Assembly: GCF_964340395.1 (NCBI RefSeq)
Contig: NC_135556.1
Location: 9,961,001 to 10,025,000 of the forward strand
Length of the DNA stretch: 64,000 bases
Origin: Glandiceps talaboti
Lineage: Eukaryota; Hemichordata; Enteropneusta; Spengelidae
Reading direction: 5' to 3'
Position numbers and translations under genes: made by a program. The notes under the pieces were generated by a model. That model saw only the letters and a program-made list of their open reading frames with translations, was not told where the DNA came from and searched no databases. Position 1 is the first letter of the stretch, and every line of letters starts with the position of its first letter. Shown in pieces: positions 47,164-59,818 of the stretch.

Positions 47164-48019
47164 ATATATGATAACTTAGCTAACAAAACGGGTGGTTATA
47201 TCATAGTGATTCCCATGTCAGAAGTAGTGTGGATCATTGTGGATGGTATCAGTAAAGTTAATATCTACAGTCATTTTTCTCGGTAGTTTACTTGTACTTG
47301 TAACATTTCAAAAGTCTACAGAACTAAGAAATAGAGTGGCAAATTACTTCATTTTCAGTCTCTCTGTTACCGACTTCTGTTTTGGATTGCTTTAGTGAAC
47401 TTTACAATTGTACTCAACTCGCGGATGCACGGCATATTGCATTGTCGGTTGGTAATACTGTACTAAACATTATATTTACATACTTCAATGCTTTCTGTCC
47501 TACCGGTCAATGTAGCCCGATATATCTTTATCACGTGGCCCTTGCATTATCACTCGTGTCACAAAATCACGTGTTGCATGCGTCATCTTCATGTCTTGAA
47601 TTATCCCTTGTCTTATAATAGTTGTCATTCCATATGTAAGTGGATTATTAGTATAATTGATTGACTATTATTGTATTTTTAGTCCACCCTACTGCAAATA
47701 TGTGTTAACCTTTTACACCATTCTTATTCTTTATCATTCTAATCATCAAGATATGAGTAGGGTAGAATTCAAAGCACTTGTTAACTCTATGGTGTTAGCA
47801 TTGATGTTTCTTATTATGTGGATACCTTATTCTGGAATGTTATTATTGTCATTTCATAGCATTCAATATCAGATTTCGTATCTAGAATTCGTCAGTCTTT
47901 GTTTGGTGTATAGCAATTCCGCTATCAATCCATTTTATATGCCATGAACCGGGATTTCCGCATGGCATACAAAAAATTCTTAGTTTGCACACGTTTGTTG
48001 CAGTAACCAATGGTAACTG
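47164..48019 (+). pseudogene. Decayed GPCR paralogue 2
   Basis: This is collinear with the intact receptors but carries many lesions. The start ATG is ATA at 47164. A ~4-bp deletion near 47392 puts a stop at the end of TM2. A 2-bp deletion near 47478 lies in TM3. The DRY Asp codon is GCC (Ala) at about 47518. A 3-bp loss is near 47555, and the TM4 Trp codon is TGA at 47598. About 115 bp are missing between TM5 and ICL3 near 47731. A 1-bp deletion in the NPFLY region is at about 47935, and the normal stop is lost. It cannot make a receptor. Confidence 0.93.
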
Positions 48020-48479
48020 GAAATACCATGAAAATATTTCCGTTTGGAACAAATCTGAACGGAAATTGTAAACTAAACAATTACTGTAACCTTATAAATG
48101 AAACAGTTCATTCATCTTGAAATTCAAGTGACAAAATAAGTACATTTTATTGAACTAATTATTCAATACCTTCAAAATATCTCCACATGAGTGTTCTATA
48201 TATCTTTATATTTATATAATGTCTTGCTTATCATAGGTTAGCCGTATATGTCGACGAATTCGATTTCATTGATCAATTATCAAAAAACGATATCCATATC
48301 TCTTAGGTATACCACCTTTTGGTTGTCACTATCAGATTAATGGCTTGTTGATGGATGTGTTGCGTAGACAATAACTAGTGCTTTCTACTAAAGTCATAAT
48401 AGTCGAAAGTTTAGCGTTGACTCTGCAAGTGCCAACTCAACTCACACTCCTCGCCAGTGATGTTTAATTTTGATTTTTA

Positions 48480-48660
48480 TTGGCCACGTCTGTGGACAAA
48501 AATTGAACCACGACTGTGTGCCAGCCTACCCGGCTATATGACTTATAGAGGTTTCTGGTTTGTGAACCCTGAAGTTGTATTCACTTACAAAGACTGTGAT
48601 GGTGTTTATGATTCCTTGAGTGTGATTATAAAGGGCTGTCATCAATTATACTGTTATCAG
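48480..48660 (+). mobile_element. SINE remnant carried in the GPCR unit
   Basis: TTGAACCACGACTGTGTGCC, ACTTACAAAGACTGTGATGG and AAAGGGCTGTC follow the order of the SINE body at 19200-19390. Equivalent remnants sit at about 52955-53130 and 61740-61915, so the insertion predates the tandem duplications. Confidence 0.6.
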
Positions 48661-48682
48661 GGGTAAGGGTATGGAAAAGGTG

Positions 48683-48754
<72 letters not shown>

Positions 48755-48813
48755 TTATTACGCTCTGCCACTGCGGTATAGAGCACTGTCTTAGCAGATT
48801 GATACTCACCGAG

Positions 48814-48911
<98 letters not shown>

Positions 48912-48942
48912 AGGGTAGAAGAAAATCAAGTCGGGTTTTTCG

Positions 48943-48984
48943 TCTCTACAAGCCTGTTTCGTGAGTAAATCACTCGTCAGGAGA
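48943..48984 (-). ncRNA. Minimal type I hammerhead ribozyme, minus strand
   Basis: This is the exact mirror of the plus-strand motif: on the minus strand the core CTGACGA is at 48980-48974 and GAAA at 48960-48957. It points away from the palindrome centre. Confidence 0.85.
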
Positions 48985-49002
48985 TGTTGATGTACATCAA
49001 CA

Positions 49003-49044
49003 TCTCCTGACGAGTGATTTACTCACGAAACAGGCTTGTAGAGA
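49003..49044 (+). ncRNA. Minimal type I hammerhead ribozyme, plus strand
   Basis: Stem I is TCTC (49003-49006) with GAGA (49041-49044). The core CTGACGA is at 49007-49013. Stem II is GTGA/TCAC (49014-49017, 49023-49026) with loop TTTAC. The core GAAA is at 49027-49030. Stem III is ACA/TGT (49030-49032, 49037-49039) with loop GGCT, and the cleavage-site A is at 49040. All invariant hammerhead core bases are present. A very short stem III is typical of the ribozymes reported in Penelope-like elements. Predicted cleavage falls between 49040 and 49041. Confidence 0.85.
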
Positions 49045-49144
49045 CGAAAAACCCGACTTGATTTTCTTCTACCCTCAACATATACTCCGCTCTGCGTGCA
49101 GACGTATCGAGCACTGTACTACGGACAAATCTTACCACTGACTT

Positions 49145-49213
<69 letters not shown>

Positions 49214-50826
49214 CAAACAATCTTTTTACATGAAATGTCTAAAAACCATAATCTTTTCCTATGACACAATACTACATAGTTTATAACATATACATTAATT
49301 TGATATTTAATGTTTAGTATTTACCAACTCTATAACTTGTCAATATGACAGCCAAATTAATTGCTGTTATTAAATCGTCATTCTTATCATTTCAATAATG
49401 GACAACCTTTTGGCACTCTGTTGTCCTCGGGGTGTTAAACAACAATATGAACAGATCTTTTATGAAATAACAAAAGTGTTAAATATCAAAGCATCCTCAG
49501 ACATCGGAGAAGATACATATAAATCAGAGATAAAAGTGAAAGTAGTACATTTACAAGTCAATCAACTGTCAAATGACTTATACATATATACATTCAGCTG
49601 CAGATGTCATTATTCGTGTTTGACTAAAAGTAATTAAAGGAATATTTCCCTTTTGTACTTCCACATCTAATTTTTAAAGAGATCAAATATCTGATGTTTC
49701 ACCAAATAAAGCAACCCGTAACTATAAATATATTTGACTTGCTAATATCAAGTCAAAGGATTTCAATATTTACTTTGAGTAGAAAAACTGACGGATTTAA
49801 AACATACCCTGAACTAGTGGCGAAATTAGTTTTATCCTAGAAGGATGTTCACTATTTGACAAGGTAAGACACTATATAAGGTTGGGGTGTATAATTTCTT
49901 TATATAATGCCAACATGGTAAACGTGGAACAATACAGTCACCTGAAAATCACTATATACACTTTATATGTACATAATGAAGTCATAAACGCCATGGCTTA
50001 AACACTAAAAAGACTCACTATTGCACATCAAATCTAGGAGTATGTAAGGTAAAACCAACAAATATGTTATCCATCGTAAGGTATATATCATGTGAACATA
50101 TTTTTCATCACCATTATAGATTTAATTTCCAATGGATGAAGATCATTCAGCTGGTTACGTAAAGAGGGGAATTGTCATTTAAAGGTTGGCATGGCAAAAA
50201 ATTGGTGCAGTATAAGAAGACTATTTACCGCAGATAATTCAGAATAATAAGCTCAGCCTTTTAACACAATCTGGCAAAGAAGCATTAAACTGTCGTAACA
50301 ACACACAGCTTGCTACAAGTGGTGTGGATGTGAACAACACCGGCAATACGAAGACATTTACCAACTATATGTTTATACGTTTTGATACGCTTTGTCTTCA
50401 AGCATCATCACTAACTTCGACAACAACAAGTGATTTCAACTGTGTAACAATATACAATTCCAGGATGGTATACACTTTACAATCTAACGTCACTCGTTAT
50501 CTCAAGTATTCATCACCGTAATTATCTGCATTTACGAAATATATAACTGTATCCAATTAGTGCCAATGAACACTAAAGCAATCTCTTCTATTACGTCATG
50601 TCGAAATGAAAGCTGATGATGAACAATGATGAACAATGATGCTGTATGTAAGGACCAGAACTGAATCATTTGGGCATCTTGAACTGTGTGATGGTGATAA
50701 CTTGGCTTAGCAATAAGTTTGTAGAGTACTATGTGCAATTCACATCAATTCCTATATATTGGTCATTAACATACCTTCCGTACTTTCAAAGTAGCAGGTT
50801 GAACGGGACATACAGTGTCTTTGAAA

Positions 50827-51783
50827 ATGTTTGGTAACTTAACTAACAAAACGGGTGGTTATATCGTATACATTCCTACGTCACTACTTGTGTGGATGAC
50901 GTTATTATATCTAATATCTACAGTCATATTTCTAGGTAGCTTACTTGTAATAATAACATTTCAAAAGTCTACAGAACTAAGAAAGAGAATGGCAAATTAC
51001 TTCATACTCAATCTCTCTGTTACCGACTTCTGTTTTGGATTGCTCAGTTTATTGAACCTTTCAATTATACTAAACTCGAGTATGTACGGTACACTACATT
51101 GTCGAATTGTTACTGTACTAAACCTTATATTTATGTATACGTCAATGCTTTCTATCTTACTGGTTAGTGTAGACCGGTATATCTTTATCACGTGGCCCTT
51201 GCATTATCCGTTGTATGTCACAAAATCACGTGTTACATGTACCATCTGCATGTCTTGGATTATCCCCTTTCTAATAATTGTTGTTATTCCATATATAAGT
51301 GGATTATTTGTACCTTTGATTGACATTTATTGTGTATTTGCACCGCCTCGCTACAGCTATATGTTAACTTCTTTCGTTATTGTTATTCTTGTAGCACTTA
51401 TATTTATAAACTGTCGAATATTCCTCATAGTTCGTAAACAGATTCAACAAATACGTGTACAAACCAGAAGTGTAAACATTGGTGGATTTGAAGATGGTCA
51501 TCTTTCTAATCACCAAGACATGACTAGGGTAGAATTCAAAGCACTTGTTAACTCTACAGTGTTAGCATTGACGTTTCTTATTATGTGGATACCTTATTCA
51601 GTGATGATATTATTGTCGTATAATGGCATTCAATATCAGAGTTCTTATCTAGAAATGGTCGGTCTTTGTTTTGTATATAGCAATTCCGCTATCAATCCAT
51701 TTTTGTATGCCATGAACCGGGATTTCCGCATGGCATATAAGAAAGTTTTAGCTTGTACCTTTGCAGCAAAAAACGGTAACTGA
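50827..51783 (+). CDS. Class A (rhodopsin-like) orphan GPCR, paralogue 3
   Basis: A single exon encodes 318 residues. The start is the ATG at 50827 (MFGNLTNKTG), conserved in position with the other members; upstream in-frame codons contain no ATG. Landmarks are the TM1 sequence LGSLLV (Ser at 1.50), NLSVTD (D2.50), Cys3.25, Asn at 3.32, VDRYIFITWPLHYPLYVT, W4.50, an ECL2 Cys, Ile at 5.50, Asn at 5.58, IMWIPYS (W6.48, P6.50) and NSAINPFLYAMNRDFRMAYKK. Two N-glycosylation sequons are at the N-terminus. The ligand is unknown. The TM5-ICL3 region is nearly identical in DNA to paralogue 1, while TM1-TM3 differs strongly. Confidence 0.93.
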   Translation: MFGNLTNKTGGYIVYIPTSLLVWMTLLYLISTVIFLGSLLVIITFQKSTELRKRMANYFILNLSVTDFCFGLLSLLNLSIILNSSMYGTLHCRIVTVLNLIFMYTSMLSILLVSVDRYIFITWPLHYPLYVTKSRVTCTICMSWIIPFLIIVVIPYISGLFVPLIDIYCVFAPPRYSYMLTSFVIVILVALIFINCRIFLIVRKQIQQIRVQTRSVNIGGFEDGHLSNHQDMTRVEFKALVNSTVLALTFLIMWIPYSVMILLSYNGIQYQSSYLEMVGLCFVYSNSAINPFLYAMNRDFRMAYKKVLACTFAAKNGN

Positions 51784-54143
<2,360 letters not shown>

Positions 54144-55365
54144 TAGCTCTTGTTCTTTCCACTATGCTGTCGCATGGTTATCTGCCTAATAACTTCATGA
54201 CGACCATAATCGTACCACTTGTTAAGGACAAAACGGGTGATCTGACTAGCAAAGACAATTATAGACCTATTGCCATCTCTACTGCAGCTTCAAAAATCCT
54301 GAAATTTATAATTCTTGATCGTTGTAAAGCAAATCTCACGACCGAAGATTATCAGTTTGGTTTCAAACAGGGTCATTCCACTGATCTCTACATTTACTTG
54401 CTTAAGGAAACGATTAATTATTATCATAATTACAATAGTCCTGTTTACTTCTTAGATGCAACGAAAGCTTTCGACCGAGTTAACCATTGGTCACTTTTTA
54501 GGAAACTCATTGACCGGGGTATTCCAAAGTATATGTTGTTCGTATAGTATTGGTCTGGTATCGCACGCAACGTTTCTTTACGCAATGGGGTGGGGCTAGG
54601 TCGTCACTGTTTTCTGTTGGGAATGGTGTTCGGCAAGGTAGCATTCTTTCCCCTTATCTGTTTAACGTTTATATGGTTGATCTTTATAGTAGTCGGCTGA
54701 AGTCATGTCATAAGGGCTGCAATATTGGTGGCCGAATGATAAACCATCTTATGTATGCTGAAGACTTAGCTCTTATATGTCCGTCGATTGCAGGTCTACG
54801 CTCTCTTGTATCTATTTGTGAAATGTATGGTGTTGACCACAACATTATTTTCCACCCAAGAAGTCGAAATGTATTTATTTTATGCCTCGTAAATGTTTAA
54901 TTAGAGTTGAATGTTTACCTTCAGTCCGTGTTGGGGATAAACCACTTAGTATTGTTCATGAACATTCTTATTTGGGTTATACTTTGACAGACTCTATGCA
55001 TGATAATAGTGCAATCAAGTGCCAAATGAAATGTTTTTACAGCCAAGCCAACATTTTACTCCGTAAATTTGCACACTGTACAATTGAGGTTAAGGCTACA
55101 TTGTTTAGAACTTTTTGCTCGAATATGTACTGCTCACAGCTGTGGTCATTGTACAATCAGAAGTGTCTGATGGGTTACTCGCGTGATTGCAGCGCCAGTC
55201 TAATGTTTGTACATCACACCATCCCCACTTTTGGGGCTCTCAGATAATAAACTGATGTACAACTTTTTTGAACGTATTGGAAACAGTCATAATAGTTTAA
55301 TTGCAGCGGTGCTCAATTCCGATACAATCCTCTATTCGGGGATTCATAAACTGTATAGAGATATG

Positions 55366-56271
55366 GTGTGCCTTTGAGGGGAGCACTCCTCATAAGAGGG
55401 CGCCCTCTAAGGAATTAATTACGCAGGCTAGGGAGTTCACTTTCAAACTTTCAGCCTATTGTACGAGTAAGAGTGGGTGAATTGAACTCTTCTTATTACA
55501 TGTAACGTAAAATTTTAACCCACAACCAACGGTTGGGTTTTTGCAAAATCTAACCAGAACAGCGTTAGTAAACCTACCCAAGTCGACCACGCCGTATTTT
55601 TTGGAGCTGATGTTGTCCGTCATGGCTTCTAAGACCAGAGGAAAAACAGGCGCCAAAAGTAGCGGGAAGACTGGTAGAAAACAGCAATCAATCTCCCAAT
55701 CAGATTCTGAAGAACCTACCAACGAATTCCTACGAGAATTTCAAGGACTCAGGAGGGAATTCAAAGCACTTAGAGAACAGCTGGATCAGCAGAGTGACGG
55801 AGAATTTTCGTATCGCCAAATACGGGACGGTATGCCCAATTCAACGATGTCACAGCAAAGGGGCCATACCAAGGGTTTTTCTCGTAACACCGTCAATAGT
55901 AATGCTCCCGCTCAGTCTGTTGCTGAAATGAGACAAATGATGTCAGCTGATCGTCAACTCCAGCAAGAATTACGGGAACAACAAAGGCAGTATATACCAG
56001 ACTTCTTCAAGTCAGATCAATCGAAACCTGGTAAGTCTCAGCGTTTCCAAACTCGTAAAGATAACGCTACAACTCAGGTCGCATGGCCCCATAGAGCCGC
56101 CCAACCTAGGCCCCATGGCACGGGGAAAGAAATGACGTACGACACTATGGCCGGCGCCCTTAACGAGTTCGTCGAAGGGTTCACTGCTATACTTCTCACA
56201 GGTAATGTCGACAGTGAAGAAATTCCGATACAATCCTCTATTCGGGGATTCATAAACTGTATAGAGATATG
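55366..56271 (+). mobile_element. Element inserted in the retrotransposon, flanked by 51-bp direct repeats
   Basis: The retrotransposon is interrupted after 55365. The 51-bp sequence at 55315-55365 reappears exactly at 56221-56271, after which the LINE reading resumes to its stop. The insert is about 855 bp. It starts with a GC-richer stretch (GAGGGCGCCCTCT) and carries an open frame from the ATG at 55622. Confidence 0.8.
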
Positions 56272-56272
56272 A
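55622..56272 (+). CDS. Gag-like or transposon ORF, chimeric at its 3' end
   Basis: The frame encodes 216 residues from MASKTRGKTG. The N-terminus is basic and Ser-rich. A Gln/Glu-rich predicted coiled-coil region follows (FLREFQGLRREFKALREQL and onward). Then comes a Trp-Pro-His segment with YDTMAGALNEFVEGFTAILL. The layout resembles the gag-like first ORF of DIRS-type or related elements, a weak resemblance made by eye. The last 17 codons read into the 51-bp LINE-derived repeat, so the natural C-terminus is missing. It is not a host gene as far as I can tell. Confidence 0.45.
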   Translation: MASKTRGKTGAKSSGKTGRKQQSISQSDSEEPTNEFLREFQGLRREFKALREQLDQQSDGEFSYRQIRDGMPNSTMSQQRGHTKGFSRNTVNSNAPAQSVAEMRQMMSADRQLQQELREQQRQYIPDFFKSDQSKPGKSQRFQTRKDNATTQVAWPHRAAQPRPHGTGKEMTYDTMAGALNEFVEGFTAILLTGNVDSEEIPIQSSIRGFINCIEI

Positions 56273-56412
56273 TGTAATTTTAAATGCTTTTATTTGTTCA
56301 TGAGTGTATTTGTCAGGTAGTCTTTTTAAAGTCCTACTTGTTTGTAAATGTTGTGTTTTATGAAAAGATTTTATATATGGGATGTTTATGAGAGTTTTTA
56401 ATAATAATAATA

Positions 56413-56443
<31 letters not shown>

Positions 56444-56446
56444 TCT

Positions 56447-57245
56447 CGTGAATATATTTTTCATAATTATAGATTATTTCCAATGGACGAAGATCATTCA
56501 GCTGGTCAATTAAAGGAAGGGATTGTCATTGAAAGCTTGGTGTGACAGAAAATGGGTGTAATGTAAGAAGACTTCATCTCATATAAGTAGAGAATAAAAA
56601 GCTCAGACAATTAACGCTATCTAGCACATACCAATTACACACCCATTCATTGTGATAACAACACACAGCTTACTACAAGCAATTGCAAGCGGCATGGATG
56701 TGAACAACACCAGTGAATAATACGAAAACAAATTTCAACTATGTCTAGCCGTTGCGATATGTCATGTCTTCGAGCATCGATCACCACCAACTTCGACAAC
56801 AGCAAGTGATTTCAACTGCGTAACAAAATACAACTAAAGGACGACATCAGCATCTAAATTCCCACGTTTTCTCCATCCAGCACATTCATCGTTCAGTGAA
56901 AATATCCGTCAGCATATCTGTCTGTATTTACACAAATAGATAAATCTATTTAATTACTTACATTGAACCGTACAGCATATCTTCCACTGTGTCATGAAGC
57001 TGTAAATCTAATGATGAAGAATGGACTGGTGGCGTAAGTGAAGACCCGAACTGTATAATTTACAAGGGTATCTTGTGTGCTAGTAGTAGCTTGGACTTTG
57101 CAACATCTCAAGACTAATTGTTACTGTTACATATTACCTACGTTCTGTATAGTTTTTCTAGCATAATTCGTTTTGTACCCATTGTCCGTTGCATACCTTC
57201 TCAAACGTTCAAAGCTGGTTGAAGGGAAACATAGTATCCTTGAAA
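56447..57245. other. 5' flank of paralogue 4
   Basis: This is homologous to 50090-50826 and 59320-59818 (AAGATCATTCAGCTGG, then GTAAGAAGACT). The stretch just before the start, CATACCTTCTCAAACGTTCA then AAGCTGGTTGAAGGGAAACA, is conserved before four receptors. That suggests a 5' UTR or promoter element. Confidence 0.6.
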
Positions 57246-58203
57246 ATGTTCGGTAACTTAACTAATAAAACTAGTGGTGATATCGTAGTGATTCCCATGT
57301 CAGTATTCGTGTGGATGGTATTAGTATATCTGCTATGTACAATTATCTTTCTAGGTAGTTTACTTGTACTTGTAACATTTCAAAAGTCTACAGAACTAAG
57401 AAATAGAATGGCAAATTACTTCATATTCAATCTCTCTGTTACCGACTTCTTTTTTGGATTGCTTACTTTAGTGAACTTTTCGATTGTACTCATCTCACGG
57501 GTGTATAGTACACTGCAATGTCGAATTGTTACTGTATCATACCTTATATTTACATATACTTCAATGCTTTCTATCTTACTGGTTAGTGTAGACCGATATA
57601 TCTTTATCACGTGGCCCTTGCATTATCCCTTGTATGTTACAAAATCACGTGTTATATCTGCTATTGTCATGTCTTGGATTATTCCTTGTCTTATAATAGT
57701 TGTCTTTCCATATATAAGTGGATTATTTGTACCTTTGATTGACTATTATTGTATTTTTTCACCACCCCACTACAACTATCTGTTAACCTTTTATCATTAT
57801 TCTTATTCTTGTAGCACTTATCTTTATAAACTGTAGAATATTCCTCATAGTTCGTAAACAGATTCAACAAATACGTGTACAAACAGGAAGTGTAAACAGT
57901 GGTGGGTCTGAAGATGGTCAGCATTCTAATAATCAAGACACGACTAGGGTAGAATTCAAAGCACTTGTTAACTCTATGGTGTTGGCAATGACGTTTCTTA
58001 TTATGTGCATACCGTATTCAGTGATGTTATCACTGTCATTTCATAGCATGCAATATCAAAGTTCTTATCTAGAATTGGTCAGTCTTGGTTTACTTTATTG
58101 CAATTCGGCTATCAATCCATTTTTATATGCCATGAACCGGGATTTCCGCATGGCATATAAAAAAGTCTTAGTTTGTACTTTTGCAGCAACGAACGGTAAC
58201 TGA
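57246..58203 (+). pseudogene. GPCR paralogue 4 with one frameshift
   Basis: It starts at the ATG at 57246 (MFGNLTNKTSG). TM1 to TM4 are intact, with Ser1.50, D2.50, Cys3.25, Tyr at 3.32, VDRY and W4.50. A 1-bp insertion within about 57790-57805 (TM5) shifts the frame and leads to a stop at 57834-57836. After the shift the sequence continues cleanly to NSAINPFLYAMNRDF and a stop at 58203. The toggle Trp6.48 is Cys (FLIMCIPYS), and the ICL3 Arg is Gly (QTGSV). These secondary changes argue for real inactivation rather than a base-calling error, though an error remains possible for the indel itself. Confidence 0.85.
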
Positions 58204-59267
58204 AAATATCGTAAAAAGTATTCGGAAGGAATAAATTTAAACATAAGTTGTAAACTAAACAAAATAATGATAATTCTAGATGAAGAATATACATAATGTT
58301 TTTGCATCCTTAAAAAATGAAACAATTCTCGGTACCTGCAATAGCAATTTTAAATTACCTCATGCTATATGGTCAAAGTAGAACAAGACAGTCGAATTAT
58401 TCTCAACCACGCCTACAGTATAGCATGGCCCATGGAGCATGTGGAGCGGAAGTTATGGCATCGACCAAGAAATCGAATAGTCATTACTTTTTAATGTCTC
58501 CGGGCACAAGAATTTGTTCCCATTGTGTTAAACAACACATTTTTGAACACATTCATTGTCAAATAAAAAAACCGTATTAAATATCAAAGAAACCACTGTC
58601 ATCCGGGGAACACACATATAAATCTGAGGTAAAAGTGAAAATAGTACATTTACCAGTCATTCAACTCTCAAATGACGGTTCTGCATCTATACATTCACAA
58701 GCATGCCATTATTCTTCTTTTCCTAAAAACTAATTAAAGGAATATTTGCATGTCATACTGCCACAGCTAATCTGTAAATAGATCAAATATCTGATGTATC
58801 ACCTAATAATACAACCCATAACTATAGAGATATTTGACTTGCTAATATGTAGGGAATATTTAATTTGCGTTCAGGAATAAAACTGCCGGGCTCAAACATA
58901 TCCTACGAAATTAGCTTCATCCTAGAAGCACCACCACTCTTTGATGAGGTAACCAACTATAATAGTGGGGGTGGGGAGTATACATAATTATATTCACCTC
59001 ATTCTTGCATGGTAAAAGTGGAACAATATAGTCACCCACAAATCAATATATACACGTGTTATATTTGCATACTGAAGTCATAAACTCAATTTGCTTAAAC
59101 GCCAAACACACTTGCTATTGCACGTAAAAGGAGTGTCTGTGGTAAATCCTACAAAGCTATTAGTCATCTTAAGTTATACCTCAGGTGAAAGTATTTATCA
59201 TCATCATCATCATCGTCGTCGTCGTCGCCGTCGCCGTCGTCACCACCACCACCATCACCATCACCAC

Positions 59268-59315
<48 letters not shown>

Positions 59316-59818
59316 TATTTCAGACGGACGAAGATCATTCAGCTGTCATTGAAAGGTTGGTGTGGCAGAATATGGGTGTAGCATAAGAAGACTATTTATC
59401 TCAGATGATTGAGAATCATAACTCAGACTATTAACTATGTAGCAAAGAAGAAATACATCACAATCATCGATGAAAGTATCCGTCACCATAACTGCCTTGA
59501 TAACTCTATTTAATTACTGACACTGAACTATACAGACTACATTGCATTGTGTCGTCATGTCGAAATGTAAAGTTGATGGTGAAGAATGGTGCCGTAAGTG
59601 AAGACCCTAACGGTATCATTTCCAAGGGTATCTTGTGTGCTGGCAGTAACTTGGACTTTGCAATATCTGAAGACGAACTGTTACTGTTATATGTTACCTA
59701 CGTTTTTATAGTTTTTCTAGCGTAATTCATTTACTAGGATTTGTACCCATCCATTGGCCAATTACATACCCTCCCATACGTTCAAAGCTGGTTGAAGGGA
59801 AATATAGTATCTTTGACA
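58204..59818. other. Unit flank between paralogues 4 and 5
   Basis: The flank jumps from sequence matching about 61050 (unit 5) directly to sequence matching about 63790. It therefore lacks roughly 2.7 kb present in unit 5, including the SINE remnant. A (TCA)n/(TCG)n/(CAC)n microsatellite lies at about 59199-59316, giving a poly-His shadow frame. No gene is present. Confidence 0.65.

Larger units (their letters stand above)
48903..49084. repeat. Perfect 182-bp palindrome (two 91-bp arms, no spacer)
   Basis: Every position pairs with its mirror about 48993/48994 (centre TGTACA). The match ends at 48902/49085. Both arms are embedded in (TA)n at the outer left edge. Confidence 0.97.
48686..49211. 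mobile_element. Penelope-like-element-type repeat, (TA)n-bounded, with hammerhead palindrome
   Basis: The order is (TA)n (48686-48751), a 65-bp block with CGCTCTGC and GAGCACTGT (48752-48816), (TA)n (to 48902), a perfect 182-bp palindrome (48903-49084), a second related block with CGCTCTGC and GAGCACTGT (49085-49147), then (TA)n (to 49211). The two short blocks are in the same orientation. No coding sequence is present. The hammerhead motifs and repeated terminal blocks point to the terminal repeats (pLTRs) of Penelope-like retroelements, or a non-autonomous derivative. The assignment rests on the ribozyme, not on any reverse transcriptase here. Confidence 0.65.
48020..50826. other. Unit flank between paralogues 2 and 3
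   Basis: This contains blocks repeated after other receptors: ACTAATTATTCAATACCTT (~48165), a SINE remnant (48480-48660), GTTAAACAACAATATGAACA (~49435) and AAGATCATTCAGCTGG (~50140). It also holds the (TA)n-bounded palindromic element at 48686-49211. No intact gene was found. The frame at 49398-49637 lies in duplicated flank and shows no domain. Confidence 0.7.

Noticed and set aside
48657-49216. Minus-strand frames of alternating Tyr-Ile
   Set aside because: They are translations of the (TA)n tracts around the hammerhead palindrome.
59091-59381. Frame with a long poly-His/poly-Arg run
   Set aside because: It is an artefact of the (TCA)n/(TCG)n/(CAC)n microsatellite in duplicated GPCR flank.
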